64,000 nt of DNA from Endocalyx cinctus (GCA_001600455.1 BCKC01000007.1:2730019-2794018), one strand, 5' to 3'; counted from the stretch's first letter, positions 33,641 to 46,091 are shown. Numbers and translations are program-made. Notes: generated by a model not told the origin, from the letters alone.

Positions 33641-36600
33641 ATGGGATCAGAAAAACAGAAAAGTCGAGGAGTTCGCATTGCCATCGATAGAGGTGGCACT
33701 TTTACAGACTGCGTCGGCACGTTAGGCGGGCAAGATGTAGTGATCAAGCTCCTTTCGGAGGATCCGGCAAACTACGAAGATGCGCCTTTAGAAGGAATTC
33801 GGCGCATAATGAGCCATTTCCAGGGCAGCGAAATCCCCCGCGGCGAGGCACTGGACACATCTAAGATCGATAGTATACGGATGGGAACGACGGTGGCTAC
33901 TAATGCACTTTTGGAGCGCAAAGGCGAAAAGATTGCGCTCGTCGTCACGAAGGGGTTCAGAGACTGCCTTACTATCGGAAACCAGAGCAGACCGAAGATC
34001 TTTGACCTCGCTATCAAGAAACCCGACGTGTTGTACGAGGAGGTCATCGAGGTGGATGAGAGGGTTACGTTGGAAGACTACGCTGAAGACCCGCAACGAA
34101 GTATAACTCGTGCTGATGTGAAGGCCAGCACGGCGGAGGCTGCTACAGCGACGCTCGTGTCTGGTTTATCGGGCGAGACCGTGCGCATCTTGGAACGTCC
34201 AGAGGAGAGCAAGATTCGAGAACAACTTAAGAGTATATACGATAAGGGGATCAGGAGTGTAGCAGTATGTCTTATGCACGGATATACATTTCCTGATCAC
34301 GAAGCCTTAGTTGGCAAGATCGCCAGCGAAGTCGGCTTCCAACATATCTCCCTCAGCCACGAGCTCATGCCCATGATCAAGCTCGTCTCTCGCGCTACCA
34401 GCGTCTGCGCCGACGCTTACCTGACCCCGGCCATCAAGAAGTATATATCGGGGTTCCAGAAAGGGTTTGCCGGCGGCCTCGGAACGCGAAGCGTTCTCAA
34501 GGAAGAAGGCAGCAAAGGCGCGCGGTGCGAGTTCATGCAGAGCGACGGCGGCCTGGTCGACGTAGATAAATTCACGGGCCTGAAAGCGATCCTGTCCGGA
34601 CCCGCGGGCGGCGTGGTAGGCTACGCTATCACCAGCTACGACGAGGAGACCAAGATACCCGTCATAGGGTTCGACATGGGCGGCACCAGCACCGACGTTT
34701 CGAGGTACGGAGAAGGGCGGTACGAGCACGTCTTCGAGACGACCACCGCGGGCGTCACCATCCAATCGCCCCAGCTCGACATCAACACCGTCGCGGCCGG
34801 AGGCGGAAGCCGGCTCTTCTTCAAGAACGGCCTCTTCGTCGTCGGTCCCGAATCCGTCGGCGCTCACCCCGGTCCCGCGTGCTACAGGAAGGGGGGGCCC
34901 GCCGCCGTCACGGACGCGAACCTGTTCCTCGGCCGTCTCCTACCCGAGTTTTTCCCCAAGATATTCGGCAAGAACGAGGACGAGGGTCTGGACGTGGAGG
35001 CGAGCAAGAAAGTGATCGAGGAGCTCACGGAGCAGGTCAATAGGGAGACGGGAAAGAATATGAGCGTGGACGAGGTGGCTTACGGCTTCCTGACTATCGC
35101 GAACGAAGCTATGACGAGGCCGATCAGGTCGATAACCGAGGCGAAAGGTCACGACTCTTCGAAGCATCGGTTAGCGACGTTTGGCGGGGCGGGTGGTCAG
35201 CACGCCGTTGCTATCGCGGAAGCGCTCGGGATCAAGCAGATCCTCGTCCACAGATATTCGTCCGTCCTGTCGGCGTACGGAATGGCGCTGGCAGACGTGG
35301 TCGACGAGAGACAAGAGCCGGAATCTAAGGTTTGGTCCGATAAAGGCGACGTGACGCAGGAGCTGAAGAGCAAGATGGATAAGTTGAAAGAGAAATCTCG
35401 TAAGGCTCTACACGACCAAGGCTTCGAGGACGGCGATATCGTCTTCGAAGAGTACCTCAACATGAGATACCGCGGGACCGAATCCGCCCTCATGATAGTC
35501 AAGCCCGGCGAAGAAGACGCGAAGCAATATTTCGACGGCGAGGACTGGGCGTTCGGCAAAGCGTTCGTCAAGCACCACCGCTACGAGTTTGGATTTACCC
35601 TGGATGCCCGAGATATTATCGTCGACGACGTCCGCGTTCGCGGCATCGGCAAGAGTTTCAGATACCAGGACAAGACCGTCGACCGTCAGCTCAAGGAGGT
35701 CAAACGCCAGGCTGTCGCGGATGGTAAAGAACACGGAAGATCCCAGGTCTACTTCGAAGGCGGAAGGTTGGAGACCCCTATTTATAAACTCGCCGACCTC
35801 GCCGTCGGCGATGAGATAGTGGGGCCCGCTATGTTAGCGGACGGTACGCAAACGATCGTCGTCACGCCGAAATCTAAGGCTCTGATATTGGAGACGCATG
35901 TCGTCATTGACCTCGAAACGGATAACAAAAACGAGTAAGTTTCTTCTACCGGCCTCTCCGCATAGACTATTTATACGAGATTAAAAAAAAAAAAGCTAAC
36001 GTAAATAAAAAAAAAAAAAAAGATCGCAGAAGAGCGGCTCGACCGAAAAAGAAGTCGACCCTATCATGCTCAGCATTTTCGGCCACCGGTTCATGGCGAT
36101 CGCCGAGCAGATGGGCCGGGCGCTGCAGAAGACCAGCGTGAGCACGAACGTCAAAGAACGGCTCGACTTCTCCTGCGCCATATTCGACGCCACCGGCGGC
36201 CTCGTCGCCAACGCGCCTCACCTCCCGGTCCACCTGGGCTCCATGTCGACGTGCGTGCGCACGCAGGCGAAGATCTGGGAAGGGAAGCTGAGCAAAGGCG
36301 ACGTGATCATCTCGAACCACCCTTCGTACGGCGGCACGCATCTGCCCGATATCACCTTGCTCATGCCGGCTTTCAACGAAAAGGGCGATAAGATCCTGTT
36401 TTACGCCGCCTCGCGCGCTCACCACGCCGATATTGGCGGTATCACCGCCGGCAGTATGCCGCCGCACTCGAGGGAGCTGTTCCAGGAAGGCGCGGCTATA
36501 AAGAGCGAGAAGATCGTGAGCGAAGGGAAATTCAACGAGGAGAGGATAACGGAATTGCTCTACAAGGAGCCGGCGCAATATCCGGGTTGCAGCGGTACGC

Positions 36601-37778
36601 GATGCTTGGCGGATAATATCAACGATCTACGAGCGCAAGTGTCTGCGAATCAGAAGGGTATCTCTCTCATCGAAAGTCTTATTGAAGAGTATGGCGAGGA
36701 AACGGTACAGTTCTACATGGTTCACATCCAGAATAACGCGGAACTCTGCGTGCGAAACCTTCTCAAAAAAGTATACAAGAGATTCGAAGGGAAAGATCTC
36801 TCGGCGGTTGATTACATGGACGACGGAACCCCTATACGGTTACGGGTGACCATCGACCCGGAAAAGGGGGAAGCCGTCTTCGACTTCGAGGGTACGGGCC
36901 CCGAGGTGTACGGAAACATCAACGCGCCCGAAGCCATCACCTACAGCGCCGTCATCTACTGCCTACGCTGCCTCATCTCGGAAGATATCCCCCTGAACCA
37001 GGGCTGCCTCAAACCGATCGTCGTCAAGATACCGCCCAAATCGCTCCTATCCCCGTCCACGGGCGCCGCCGTCGTCGGGGGCAACGTGCTGACGAGCCAG
37101 CGCGTCACCGACGTCATCTTCAAGGCCTTTCGGGCCTGCGCCGCGAGCCAGGGCGACTGCAATAACCTCACGTTCGGGTTCGGCGGGAACCTCTCGGGCG
37201 AGGCGGAGGTCAAAGGGTTCGGGTACTACGAAACCATCGCCGGCGGGAGCGGGGCCGGACCGGATTGGGAAGGGACTAGCGGGGTTCATTGTCACATGAC
37301 GAACACGCGCATCACGGATTCCGAGGTGTTCGAGAGGCGGTATCCGGTCCTGCTGAGGGAGTTCTCGATCCGTGGGGGGTCCGGCGGAAGGGGGCAGCAC
37401 CGTGGTGGAGACGGCGTCGTGAGGGATATAGAGTTTCGCATCCCCGTGCAGGCTTCTATCCTTAGCGAGCGTAGGGTGTACAGGCCTTACGGCCTCGCCG
37501 GAGGGGAGGACGCCGAGTGCGGTCTGAATTTGTGGGTCAGGAAGGTTCGAAAAACAAACCCCGAGGAAGAAGAGGGATACGAGGAGAGGTACATCAACCT
37601 GGGCGCTAAGAATAGCGCGCCCATGAACGCGGGCGACCGGATTATTGTCATGACGCCCGGAGGCGGCGGTTGGGGTAAACCCGGGTTAGATAAGAGCTTG
37701 GATCCGAAGCGGGATCATACGGAGACCTGGAAGAAGGGTAGTCACGCGGCGAGGGAAGAGGCGGCTTTGCAGGTTTGA
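33641..37778 (+). CDS. 5-oxoprolinase (ATP-hydrolysing), HyuA-HyuB fusion
   Basis: Exons 33641-35934 and 36023-37778 give 1349 residues. The 88 bp intron (donor GTAAGT) is forced by frame: exon 1 ends in phase 2 and only the AG at 36021-36022 restores the HyuB frame. The N-terminal half is a hydantoinase A / oxoprolinase ATPase: [11 protein letters not shown] (residue 17 on), [56 protein letters not shown] and FGGAGGQHA. The C-terminal half is hydantoinase [13 protein letters not shown] near its start, [37 protein letters not shown] and a terminal [16 protein letters not shown]. The enzyme opens 5-oxoproline to glutamate in the gamma-glutamyl (glutathione) cycle in the cytosol. Length and domain order match eukaryotic OPLAH/Oxp1. 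The frame is markedly GC-rich in its middle. Only the acceptor is odd, being preceded by 15 A bases. Confidence 0.95.
35935..36022 (+). other. 5-oxoprolinase intron with A15 tract before the acceptor
   Basis: Donor GTAAGT at 35935 and a GCTAAC branch-like site near 35995. Then comes an unbroken A run (36007-36021), whose last A is part of the AG that ends the intron at 36022. The usual pyrimidine tract is absent; another 12-A run lies upstream of the branch site. The model rests on frame continuity across the HyuA/HyuB join. Confidence 0.8.
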
Positions 37779-39437
37779 TCCTTTTTGTCGTATAGCGCTC
37801 CACGAAGAGGTTTGTCATCCCATGTCTGGGCAGATATGCAGATAGGAAGGGTAGGGTGAGGTTTCTTCCCCCCCTTTTTTTTCTATTAGTTGAATTTATC
37901 TTATAATTCATTAACGATGAATGGCTTTGGAATTATTGCCGTATCGGTTATGAAAACGGTTTCTCCTTCGTCTTTTACGGTTTCTTCTGCATTTCCCGTC
38001 ATCATCATCGTGACATCGAGCTTTCGTTTCGCTCTTACCGTTCGCTGGAAATTTTCTTTCTCGGAGACGCGATCCAAACTAGAAATTCTTATGCGGAAGA
38101 GACGGAAAATGATGGTTCGATGACGTGGGAATTAGAAAAGTTTGGAGGAAACGTTTCATCCGACCATCGACTTTTTACGTCGGTGAAGCAAAAAAAGTCT
38201 AGACGACAGAAGCATGGTCATAATAACGTGATTTGGAGCTGAAAAATAGGGCTTCCCGATTGTAGTGTTCCATTTCCTTTCCTTTTCCTTGGCTTAATTT
38301 ATCTGATCTGATGGAGGTACGGAGCTTTTTGCGTATGGGGGAATTTTGCCACGACGCCATGGGGGAAATGAATATCACCCGCAATCAGGGAAGGTCGGGG
38401 ATGGGGGGGGGGAGTGAGAGAGAAGGGCGTAAGCAGACAGGGTCGGTAAGGTACCCTGAGATATCTTACCGAACCCCAGTTTGCGGCTGAGAAGAAAGGA
38501 AGAAAGGAAAAAAAAAAAGAAAGGCGGTGTTTCATTATTCAACCGTATGGAACAATCCGTAGGTTGTGCGGTACGCGTGTTTATGTTACTACGTTATCCG
38601 AATAGGCTGGGGCAGCCAGTTCCCATACAACTCAGCTTACGGGTCCCGATAGTGTGGTCTGCCAATCAAAATTTTAATTTTCTTTAGGTTTTTTTTTTTT
38701 TTTTTATTCTTTTATTCTTTTTTTTTTTTTTTTTACGACGAATTAAATAATTTCTTTTCTTCCTAATTTCTTTAAACTGACACCGACGACTACCCCCCCT
38801 TGTCCCACCCAATTTTCCTCCTTCCCTCCAGGGGAATTAATTCTTGTTTTGATTTTTTTTTTTTTTTGCGTAGCTGAACCAATGAGAAACGAGAAGTCGA
38901 CTTTATGTATTATTTGGGACGGGTAAGGAAGCTAGGGGGAAAAAATATGGTGTGTTGCAGTGCATTCGCAATTTCCCAGACCGGCGGCTTGGGTGTCTTA
39001 CCATTTTTTTTTTTTTTTTTGAACGAGGCCCCGATGACGAACGACGACATAACGCGATGTCACCCGGTGATATAAAACTCAAGAAGGGATGGAAAGTAAG
39101 ATCGAGGTTACAATCACACCGGGTTACGCTGCCGGCGATGGGGTCGGTAGAAGGGAAGGCAAGAAAAGACAAAAGTCCATCTGCTTGACTCTTTTTTACC
39201 ACCTCATTTATATTACATACCTTGGGATGCATGACATGATGCGGTTGGAGGAAAAGAGAGAAAAATATGGGTAGTAATTCGCGAAGCCAGGCTACAAACC
39301 ACCGTTTTGCGGTTTCGGTTTGCAGTTTGAGCATGTCATCCTCGTCCACGAATACCGTTTTCCTGGCAACCTCCGAGTGATCTTGAAGATTATGATACGC
39401 TATCACATTGTGAGGTGGTATAGTGTAACCCTCAATA

Positions 39438-39462
39438 CCCCCCCCCCCCCCCCCNNNNNCCC
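39438..39462. repeat. C run with assembly gap (five N)
   Basis: C17 (39438-39454), five N (39455-39459), then CCC. The gap marks a point where reads could not size the homopolymer, so local length is uncertain. Confidence 0.95.
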
Positions 39463-39559
39463 TTTCTCACCACTTTCGCGGTAAGTATGTCGCAGCTTAC
39501 GTCTTCTTGACAACTTCATGGGCTCTTAGTGTTCCTGTATAAGTTTTCCTTGGGAAAAG

Positions 39560-39575
39560 CCCCCCCCCCCCCCCC
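39560..39575. repeat. Poly-C run (C16)
   Basis: Sixteen C bases, 100 bases after the gap-bearing C run. Confidence 0.9.
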
Positions 39576-40750
39576 TGTCGGCGTACTCTGCTCTTCGCGA
39601 TTCTTTCGAACGATTGCTATCCCGTTGCGGTATCTGCGTCTCGCATACAACTTCATACTCGGTGACGGAAATGAGGAAAACTTCCACCCCCGGTCGGTGT
39701 TAATGAAACGAAAATCATGGATATGTCCGATAGATAGAAGATGAGAAAGAGCCTCTTCACAGTGCGAGTCTCTGCGTTCAAGGGGGCCGGAACCCAAAAG
39801 TGACTTCTGAGGAACTTTGACTCTGTTTTCGTTGAGGAGGTCAGGAGATGGGAAGGGGAGCTCCCCGAAGTTGTCGCTCACTTTGGATGAACGTGAATGG
39901 AGAAGCTTTCTCAGGATCATATACGCTGGAAGTATTTGGGGTCGTCTTTTTCTACCAGATATTTTGCTACCTTCTCTTATGTTCCATCAAGACATGAATG
40001 ATAGATTGTCATACTCGACGTGACTTTGGAAGCAATGTAGGTATAGTAGAAGCGAACAATATAGTCAGATAGTCTTTTTTGAAGGTGATGAGGGTAAAAA
40101 ATGAGAATCGAAGTTATGGTTGAATATCCCTCTCTTTGTTTGTTTCTACTTTTTTTTCGATATGTGATCGCCAATGTTGACCTGCGGTGATGAATTGTTA
40201 ATATACCTACCTACTTGAGAAGTGAGTGTGCATATCATAAATAAGTCCGGATCAAATCCAGCGAGCTATAGAGCGATATCGTGGCATGAATAAGACGTCG
40301 CCGAATGAGTCACAATTCATACCTCGTCGCGGAAACAGAGAAGTCTCGTGAGTTTTCGTCGCATATAATATAAGATCACGAAGCCCGGAATTATAACACC
40401 GACGATGTCCGGCGGCGTTTACCCGTTTAACGAAGGAATTCCTCCCCGCACTGACGGCAGTACCGAATTCTCGAGGCCGATGGAGGAATTATAAGCTTAT
40501 TTATTAGTAGATTATAGTGGAACGCGGTGGGGCAGATCTCCCCTATCTGACTCAACCAAAGCCTTGACGAACCTATCAAAAACCAATTTGTTACTTATCT
40601 CATATTTGGGGAAGAGAACTTCCTTGTGAATGATGATATTCATATAATCCAATTTATCAACGGGATTCTCTTGTATTTTCTATCTGATTCTAATGAATAT
40701 TTGATTTGAAGAAGGATTAGAAATAGATATATCTGTTAGATTGACTAGGT

Positions 40751-40771
40751 ATTGGCAAACAGGTATAAATA
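40751..40771 (+). promoter_or_regulatory. Inverted CCAAT box and TATA box of the ADGF-like gene
   Basis: ATTGG (40751-40755, an inverted CCAAT core) lies 9 bases before TATAAATA (40764-40771). A pyrimidine-rich stretch follows at 40805-40850. The coding start is about 225 bases downstream, so a core promoter with a leader of roughly 180 bases is inferred. Confidence 0.5.
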
Positions 40772-40995
40772 ATCTCGATAAACGCTCATCTCATCACCCC
40801 GCGTTTCAGTCTCTTTCTTCCTTCTCTATTGACTTCACCTCATTTTACCTCCTAAAAGGCACATAGTCTCTTTTTTATCATAAATATTAAAATTTATTTA
40901 CTGTTAGCAGATTCTATCTAATCTTTTTAAAAGAAAACCCAGATATAAGTTCTCATATTACCGAAAGAAGAGAAGATAACGTAAAAACGGGGGCC

Positions 40996-42790
40996 ATGAA
41001 CCCAGTTGGCTTCACTGAGGAAGAGTGGGACGAGATCTCTCAGGGTATCCCTAAAGAGAGCGACCCTTTCATAAGGCAATATCTCGAAGGTCGAGAGGCT
41101 CTCATCGCACAGGAAAATAAGCAACGGAGCGGTAAGAATTTTTCCCTCATTAAAAAAAAAAAAAAAAAAAAAAGCGAACACTCATTTTAATGTGAATCTC
41201 TATCCAGATGCGTCCTTTAGGCAAAATCTCTCCCCTATCGCGAAGCGCGCCTGCGCCGTCGTGGATCGGATACGCGAGGAGGAGAAGAACAGCGTCTGGA
41301 CGCCTCAGCTCGAAGACTCGCTAGCGCGGGAGGCGGGCCACGAGAACATCACCGTGTTTCCGGGGATGATGTTCTCGCTCTCCAAACAGCGGATGGAGCA
41401 GACGAAGCTGTGGCGGATCGTGCGCCGGATGCCGAAGGGGGCCCTCCTGCACGCCCACATAGACGCCACCGTCAACTGGGACTTCCTGTTCGACGTCCTC
41501 TTCGCCACGCCGGGGATCCACCTGAAGGCGGACCGGCCGCTGACGACGCCCGAGGCGCTCGAGGACGCGGCGCTGAAGTTCCGCTTCCTCGAGGAGGCCC
41601 GCACCGCCGGGGACCTGTGGAAGGACGATTACGAGCCCGACACGCCGATACTGCTGACGCAGGCGGCCGCGGCCTTTCCCGACGGCGGCAAGGAAGGATT
41701 CCTCCGGTTCCTGTACGGCCGGCTTACCGTCTCGCGCACGGACGCGGTCGAGCAGCATCACGGCGTCGATCACGTCTGGCGCAAGTTCATGAAGTGCTTC
41801 CGCGTGGCCAACAGCATGATCCACTACGAGCCGGTATTTCGGGCTTTCTTACGCCGGCTCATGACCCTCCTGCACGCGGACGGGGTCCGCTGGGCCGAGT
41901 TGCGGATCTCGTGGGACCTCGACTACTACCGCGAGGGCAGCGAGACGCCCGAGACGGATTACAGCGCCATGATGGACGTCATGGACGAGGAGATCAAGAA
42001 GTTTCAGGCGTCGGAAGAAGGGAAAGGGTTCTGGGGATTGCGCACCATCTGGGCCAGCATCCGCCACCTGCCGACCCGGTCCATCGTCCAGGACATGGAC
42101 CACTGCATCACCACCAAGCTGACGCACCCGCACCTCGTGGCCGGGTACGACCTGGTCGGGCAGGAAGATCTCGGCCGCCCCCACCGCGACGTGCTCCCGG
42201 AGCTGTTCTGGTTCCGAAAACAGTGCGCCGAGGAAGGGGTCGACGTCCCCTTCTTCTTCCACGCCGGCGAGTGCCTCGGATCCGGCACGGAGACGGATCA
42301 CAACCTGTTCGACGCCGTCCTGCTCGGGACGAGGCGGATCGGGCACGGCTTCAGCCTGTACAAGCACCCGCTCCTGATCGACCTCGTCAAGGAGAAGCGG
42401 ATCCTCGTGGAGAGCTGCCCGATCTCGAACGAGGTCCTCCGGCTCTGCGGCTCGGTCAGCTCCCACCCGCTGCCGGCGCTGCTGGCGCGCGGGGTCGCGT
42501 GCTCCCTGTCGAACGACGACCCGGCCATGCTGGGCCAGGACACGGCGGGGGCCACCCACGACTTCTGGCAGGCCCTCCAGGGGTGGGAAAATCTCGGGCT
42601 CGCGGGTCTCGGCAGCCTGGCCGAGAACAGCGTTCGCTGGGCCGCGTTCGAGGACCAGTCCGCCGAGGAGTGGACCCGCGACGTGAGGGAGGCTAGCGTC
42701 GGCTCGGGCCTCAAGGCGCAGAGGTTGAAGGAGTGGGAGGTCGAGTGGGAGAAGTTCTGCCTGTGGGTCGTGGATGAGTTTGACGGATGA
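40996..42790 (+). CDS. Adenosine deaminase-like protein (ADGF/CECR1 type)
   Basis: Exons 40996-41131 and 41208-42790; the intron has a GTAAGA donor and a TATCCAG acceptor and contains a 22-A run. The product has 572 residues. Metal-dependent deaminase motifs are all present: HAH at residues 127-129 (ALLHAHIDA), HAGE at about 397-400 (FFFHAGECLG), the RIGHG histidine near 425, ESCPISNE, and the paired aspartates of SNDDPAMLG near 482-483. The long N-terminal region before the HxH, with VFPGMMFSLSKQRM, is typical of ADGF/ADA2-like proteins rather than short ADA1. No signal peptide is visible, so the enzyme may be intracellular. It should deaminate adenosine or a related nucleoside. Exon 2 is far more GC-rich than neighbouring genes, with G or C at most third positions. 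The gene stands alone between long spacers. Confidence 0.92.
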
Positions 42791-44709
42791 CGTGAGGTTG
42801 GGGGGGGGGGGGGGGGGGGGGGAGGATAAGATTAAGGACAATAATGAAGGACTTAAGGTACAGCAGGCAGGCAGACGAGAAGATTTTTTTTTTATGACTA
42901 AATTATCTATCTAGTAAGACGAGATAAAAAATATAAATAAAAAGACATGATTATAATTGATGATTAAAAAAAAACGGGGAATAGAGATGTTACAGGTGTG
43001 ACTATGAGGAAGTGTGGTACGTCTCTAGGCAATTGTTAGCAAAGTACCGTGCATGAATGCATGCATTTACTTTAAAAAAAAAAAAAAAGCGAAAACAAGG
43101 TACAAAATATTATCTATCTAGGCTTCGAGGGTTATAATATGCGACGTCTAAGACTACATACATATAATACAAGTCAATTTGATATTGCTATTCACTTTTT
43201 TTTTTCTTCTTCTCTCGAGTACATCAATTCACGCACCCTCTCGCCTCTTTAGGAGGTATAGGGATACATCTATACGTATCTAAATACGCATTATATATGC
43301 AAGAGGTAGGATGACCCCATCTGCAGCTTATTATTTTCTTGTCGTTTCTCGTTTCTCGTTTTTCTATTTACCTACTTCGTGCCCTCGCAGAAAACCCGTA
43401 TCATAGGTTATTGGTAAACCCGAAAAGAATCAAAGATGGCGAAAGAAAAAATTATTATGGGACAATTGTAGGCAGCAAAACGCAATTTGACGAAAATGCA
43501 TTTCAATTGGGGAAAAAAGGGGGAGAGGGGGACGTGGTAAGTTTCGGTGTACTGAAATGACTGTCCCCTTTCCCCTATTCAGTCTAGAACTTTTATTTAT
43601 GTGATAGGTCACTGAAATATACGCCCGTAACTTACTTAATACTTTCTTCTTCATTATTATTCGTATTAGTTGACATGTGAGCCATAACGTGGAATACTTA
43701 ATAGTGGATACATTCGGGACGGGGAGAAGTATCCCGGCGAAGGGGGAGGTACGTATCAGGGAAGAGTGGTTATCAATCTTTGCAGGATCTTTCTTGCCGA
43801 TGAGGATTTAACCCAGCTTACTATTACTAATTTTCTGTTTTGAATCACTCCCGATCTTGATCTATCATCATGAGAACAAGAAAAAAAAAAAAAAAGGGAG
43901 TGGAAAGGACACTAAGAAAAAAGGGTCATACATGACCGTTGCGTTGCATATGCATCATGCATGTCCAGCCTTACAGGGCACGATATAGCTAAGAAAAGTC
44001 ACTGGATGGGCACCTTTGGACATGATTCGTGTGTGCGTATGTCTCGGTCTAAGTCATAGGTGAAAGCGAAATGCCTACTGGGACGGGCAGTGGCGAAGGC
44101 CGTTATTGGATCGCACATCCTTTTTACAAGGGATACATACTTACGAAAGCCAAGTTAGTCTCAAGATCGTCATGTCAAGTTAGAAAATTTGTCAGATGTA
44201 TTACTTTCTTTTGGTTGGGTAAAAATGGGTGTAATGTATATTAGCTTGAGCCGAAATAATCTATCTTTTTTTTTTTGTTCGCCGGCGATAACAGTGTCCA
44301 CGACGACAGTAGGCAGAAACTAGGACCAAGAACTAATATGAACGTATGTGAAGAAAGAGAAGAAGAAAACGAAATACGTGATTTGTTGAACAAATAGGAG
44401 AGGGGAAAGTGGAGGACGCGGTATCCACCAACGTGCATATATCTTGTTGAAACGAGTGAAGGGGATGAAAGTAGGGGTACCCGTTGATATTTTCTTGTAT
44501 CCTTTTTTTGATTTATCGGTGTTTTTATAGAAAAATTTCCTCCCAAATGCAATTTAATCTTATTCAAAATTTTGGTTCGACCGATCTTGAAATCTAAATA
44601 GGAGGTGATGGAAAGGAAACCTTGACAGGGGAAAAAAAATAAAAGAAAAGTCACCGGGACTTCGATGAATGAATAGAGGCTGCATGGACGAATGGTGGGA
44701 CTGATGAAG
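42791..44709. other. Intergenic region after the ADGF-like gene (convergent with the NmrA-like gene)
   Basis: Begins with a G23 run ten bases past the stop codon (42800-42822), then AT-rich DNA with A runs near 42965, 43073-43088 and 43880. It is the 3' flank of both neighbours. No gene is seen. Confidence 0.55.
42800..42822. repeat. Poly-G run (G23) next to the ADGF-like stop codon
   Basis: Twenty-three G bases starting 10 bases after the stop codon, so it falls in the 3' untranslated region. G runs of this length can form quadruplexes. Confidence 0.9.
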
Positions 44710-46091
44710 TTATTGCGCTCCGCCCCAGTTATCGTAGAGCCACTGTTCAAAGCTCGTGGTCTGGATGTTGACGAGATCGTTCAGGTTCGCTTCTCGGAAA
44801 TCGTACCTTCCCTGAGCCGTCTGGATGAGGTGCTGCATAGTGAACCACTTGTTTTGATCGCGGTGCTGCTCGTAGAATTCGAGCCATGCGATTAGTTCTT
44901 GATATGGTCTCGTTATGAGGCTGAACTCCACTAGTGACAAGAGAGAGTGTATATTAGTCTTGGTCTTAAGAGTTTTAAAAGGGGTTAGGGGAATACGTTC
45001 ATATGGAATATGTAGTGAATGAACAAGTGACTTTTCAAAAGAATAAAAACTTACTTCCTCTCACTTGCGTACAGTAAGTGTATATCCTCTGAGGCGTCAA
45101 TCGAGCACCGCGCATCTTAAGCTCTCGGGGCCAGGAATCGATACCCAGGTCTACGGCGGCGGCTACGAAGCGGGCGACGTCGACGGCCGAGGTCATGCAT
45201 AAGTGAACGGACCGGCCCTGAGGGTTGGTCTCGGGAATCTCGGCCATGGCGTTGCCAAGATCGATCATGTAGTCGCCCTGATTAGGCAGTCGACAGGTGG
45301 CGCCCATGTTGTAGGTTCCGAGTCCCCCCTGGGCGAACCTCTCGTAAAAGACGCCGCAGGAGAAGACGGTGTACTTCATGCCGTGGGAGTTCCGCGACGA
45401 TGACCAGTGGCGAAGCTGTTCTAATGCCGTCGAGTTGTCATTATCGAAGGGATCCGATCCACTTTGCGGTCTGTGGCTCACTGAAATAGAGTGATTTTGA
45501 GAAGGTTAGTGATAAGAAAAAAAAAAAGAACGTTTAAATTTATGATGATGAGACGAATGTCAAATAAAACGACTTCTTGAGAATACAATGGTTTACGGCA
45601 ATCATTATTATACAACCCCTATCTTCTCAGAATAGATCTATAATACTTAGAAGAGACAAAAGAAAATTCAAGGTACTACTTACAGGCCCCTTCGAACTCC
45701 GAAGGTACGAAACAGCGGACTCGCGCTCGTCTAGCCGCATCGATAAGATTAAGCTGTTCTGCGCCGGATATCGTGGATATGACAAGATCGACACCCTGAA
45801 GGAAGAATTGGAGATTCTCGATGTTGCTATAGTCGGTAACAGCAACCTGACAGTCGTAACTTGACTCAAATTCCGGGTGTTGCTATATCAGATGGAAGAA
45901 TTAGTAACATGCTTCTGTTAGCTGACCTCAAAAGAAGGAGACGAAGGCGAGGGTTTTTTCTTGCTTACTCTGGTAGATAGAACTAGTATAGCGTTTGAGC
46001 CCTGAGACAATTCACGAACCAAGAGGGCCGCGAAGCCTCCAGCACCTGCGATTGCGATACGCATCATTACGTTGGTGTTTTTCTTAGCCAT
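44710..46091 (-). CDS. NmrA-like / isoflavone-reductase-like NAD(P)-binding protein
   Basis: Four minus-strand exons: 45969-46091, 45684-45882, 45055-45480 and 44710-44930. Donors are GTAAGC, GTAAGT and GTAAGT, each acceptor ends in AG, and the spliced frame gives 322 residues. The first ATG, at 46115, would add 8 residues (330). Residues 10-25 hold a Rossmann start (RIAIAGAGGFAALLVREL). The family's FVPSEFEG motif follows (residues 97-105), preceded by VDLVISTISG and AARRARV. A YTVFSCGVFYERF segment and a DVARFVAAAVDL helix are also family features. NmrA-like proteins bind NAD(P) and act either as redox sensors that modulate transcription factors or as reductases. The glycine motif GAGGFA deviates from GxxGxxG, so cofactor binding is likely but unproven. 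No cluster partners lie nearby. Confidence 0.85.

Larger units (their letters stand above)
37779..40750. other. Intergenic region between the 5-oxoprolinase and ADGF-like genes
   Basis: About 3 kb with no supported gene. It holds long T tracts (38690-38735), a C run broken by an assembly gap at 39455-39459, and a second C run (39560-39575). Open frames of up to 167 codons on the minus strand (38903-39406, 39516-39920) run through homopolymers and show no domains. Confidence 0.55.

Noticed and set aside
34307..34867. 186-codon minus-strand frame inside the 5-oxoprolinase gene
   Set aside because: Antisense shadow in GC-rich coding sequence; no domain, and it is fully covered by the HyuA-type frame. 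The same applies to 35967-36578 on the minus strand.
38903..39920. Minus-strand frames of 167 and 134 codons
   Set aside because: They run through A/T and C homopolymers next to an assembly gap and show no family features.
41410..42841. Long open frames overlapping the ADGF-like exon (428 codons in another plus frame; 330 and 138 codons on the minus strand)
   Set aside because: They are shadows of a very GC-rich coding exon, are Arg/Pro/Gly-rich or Leu/Val/Glu-rich without domains, and have no conserved motifs, whereas the ADGF-like frame carries all catalytic residues.
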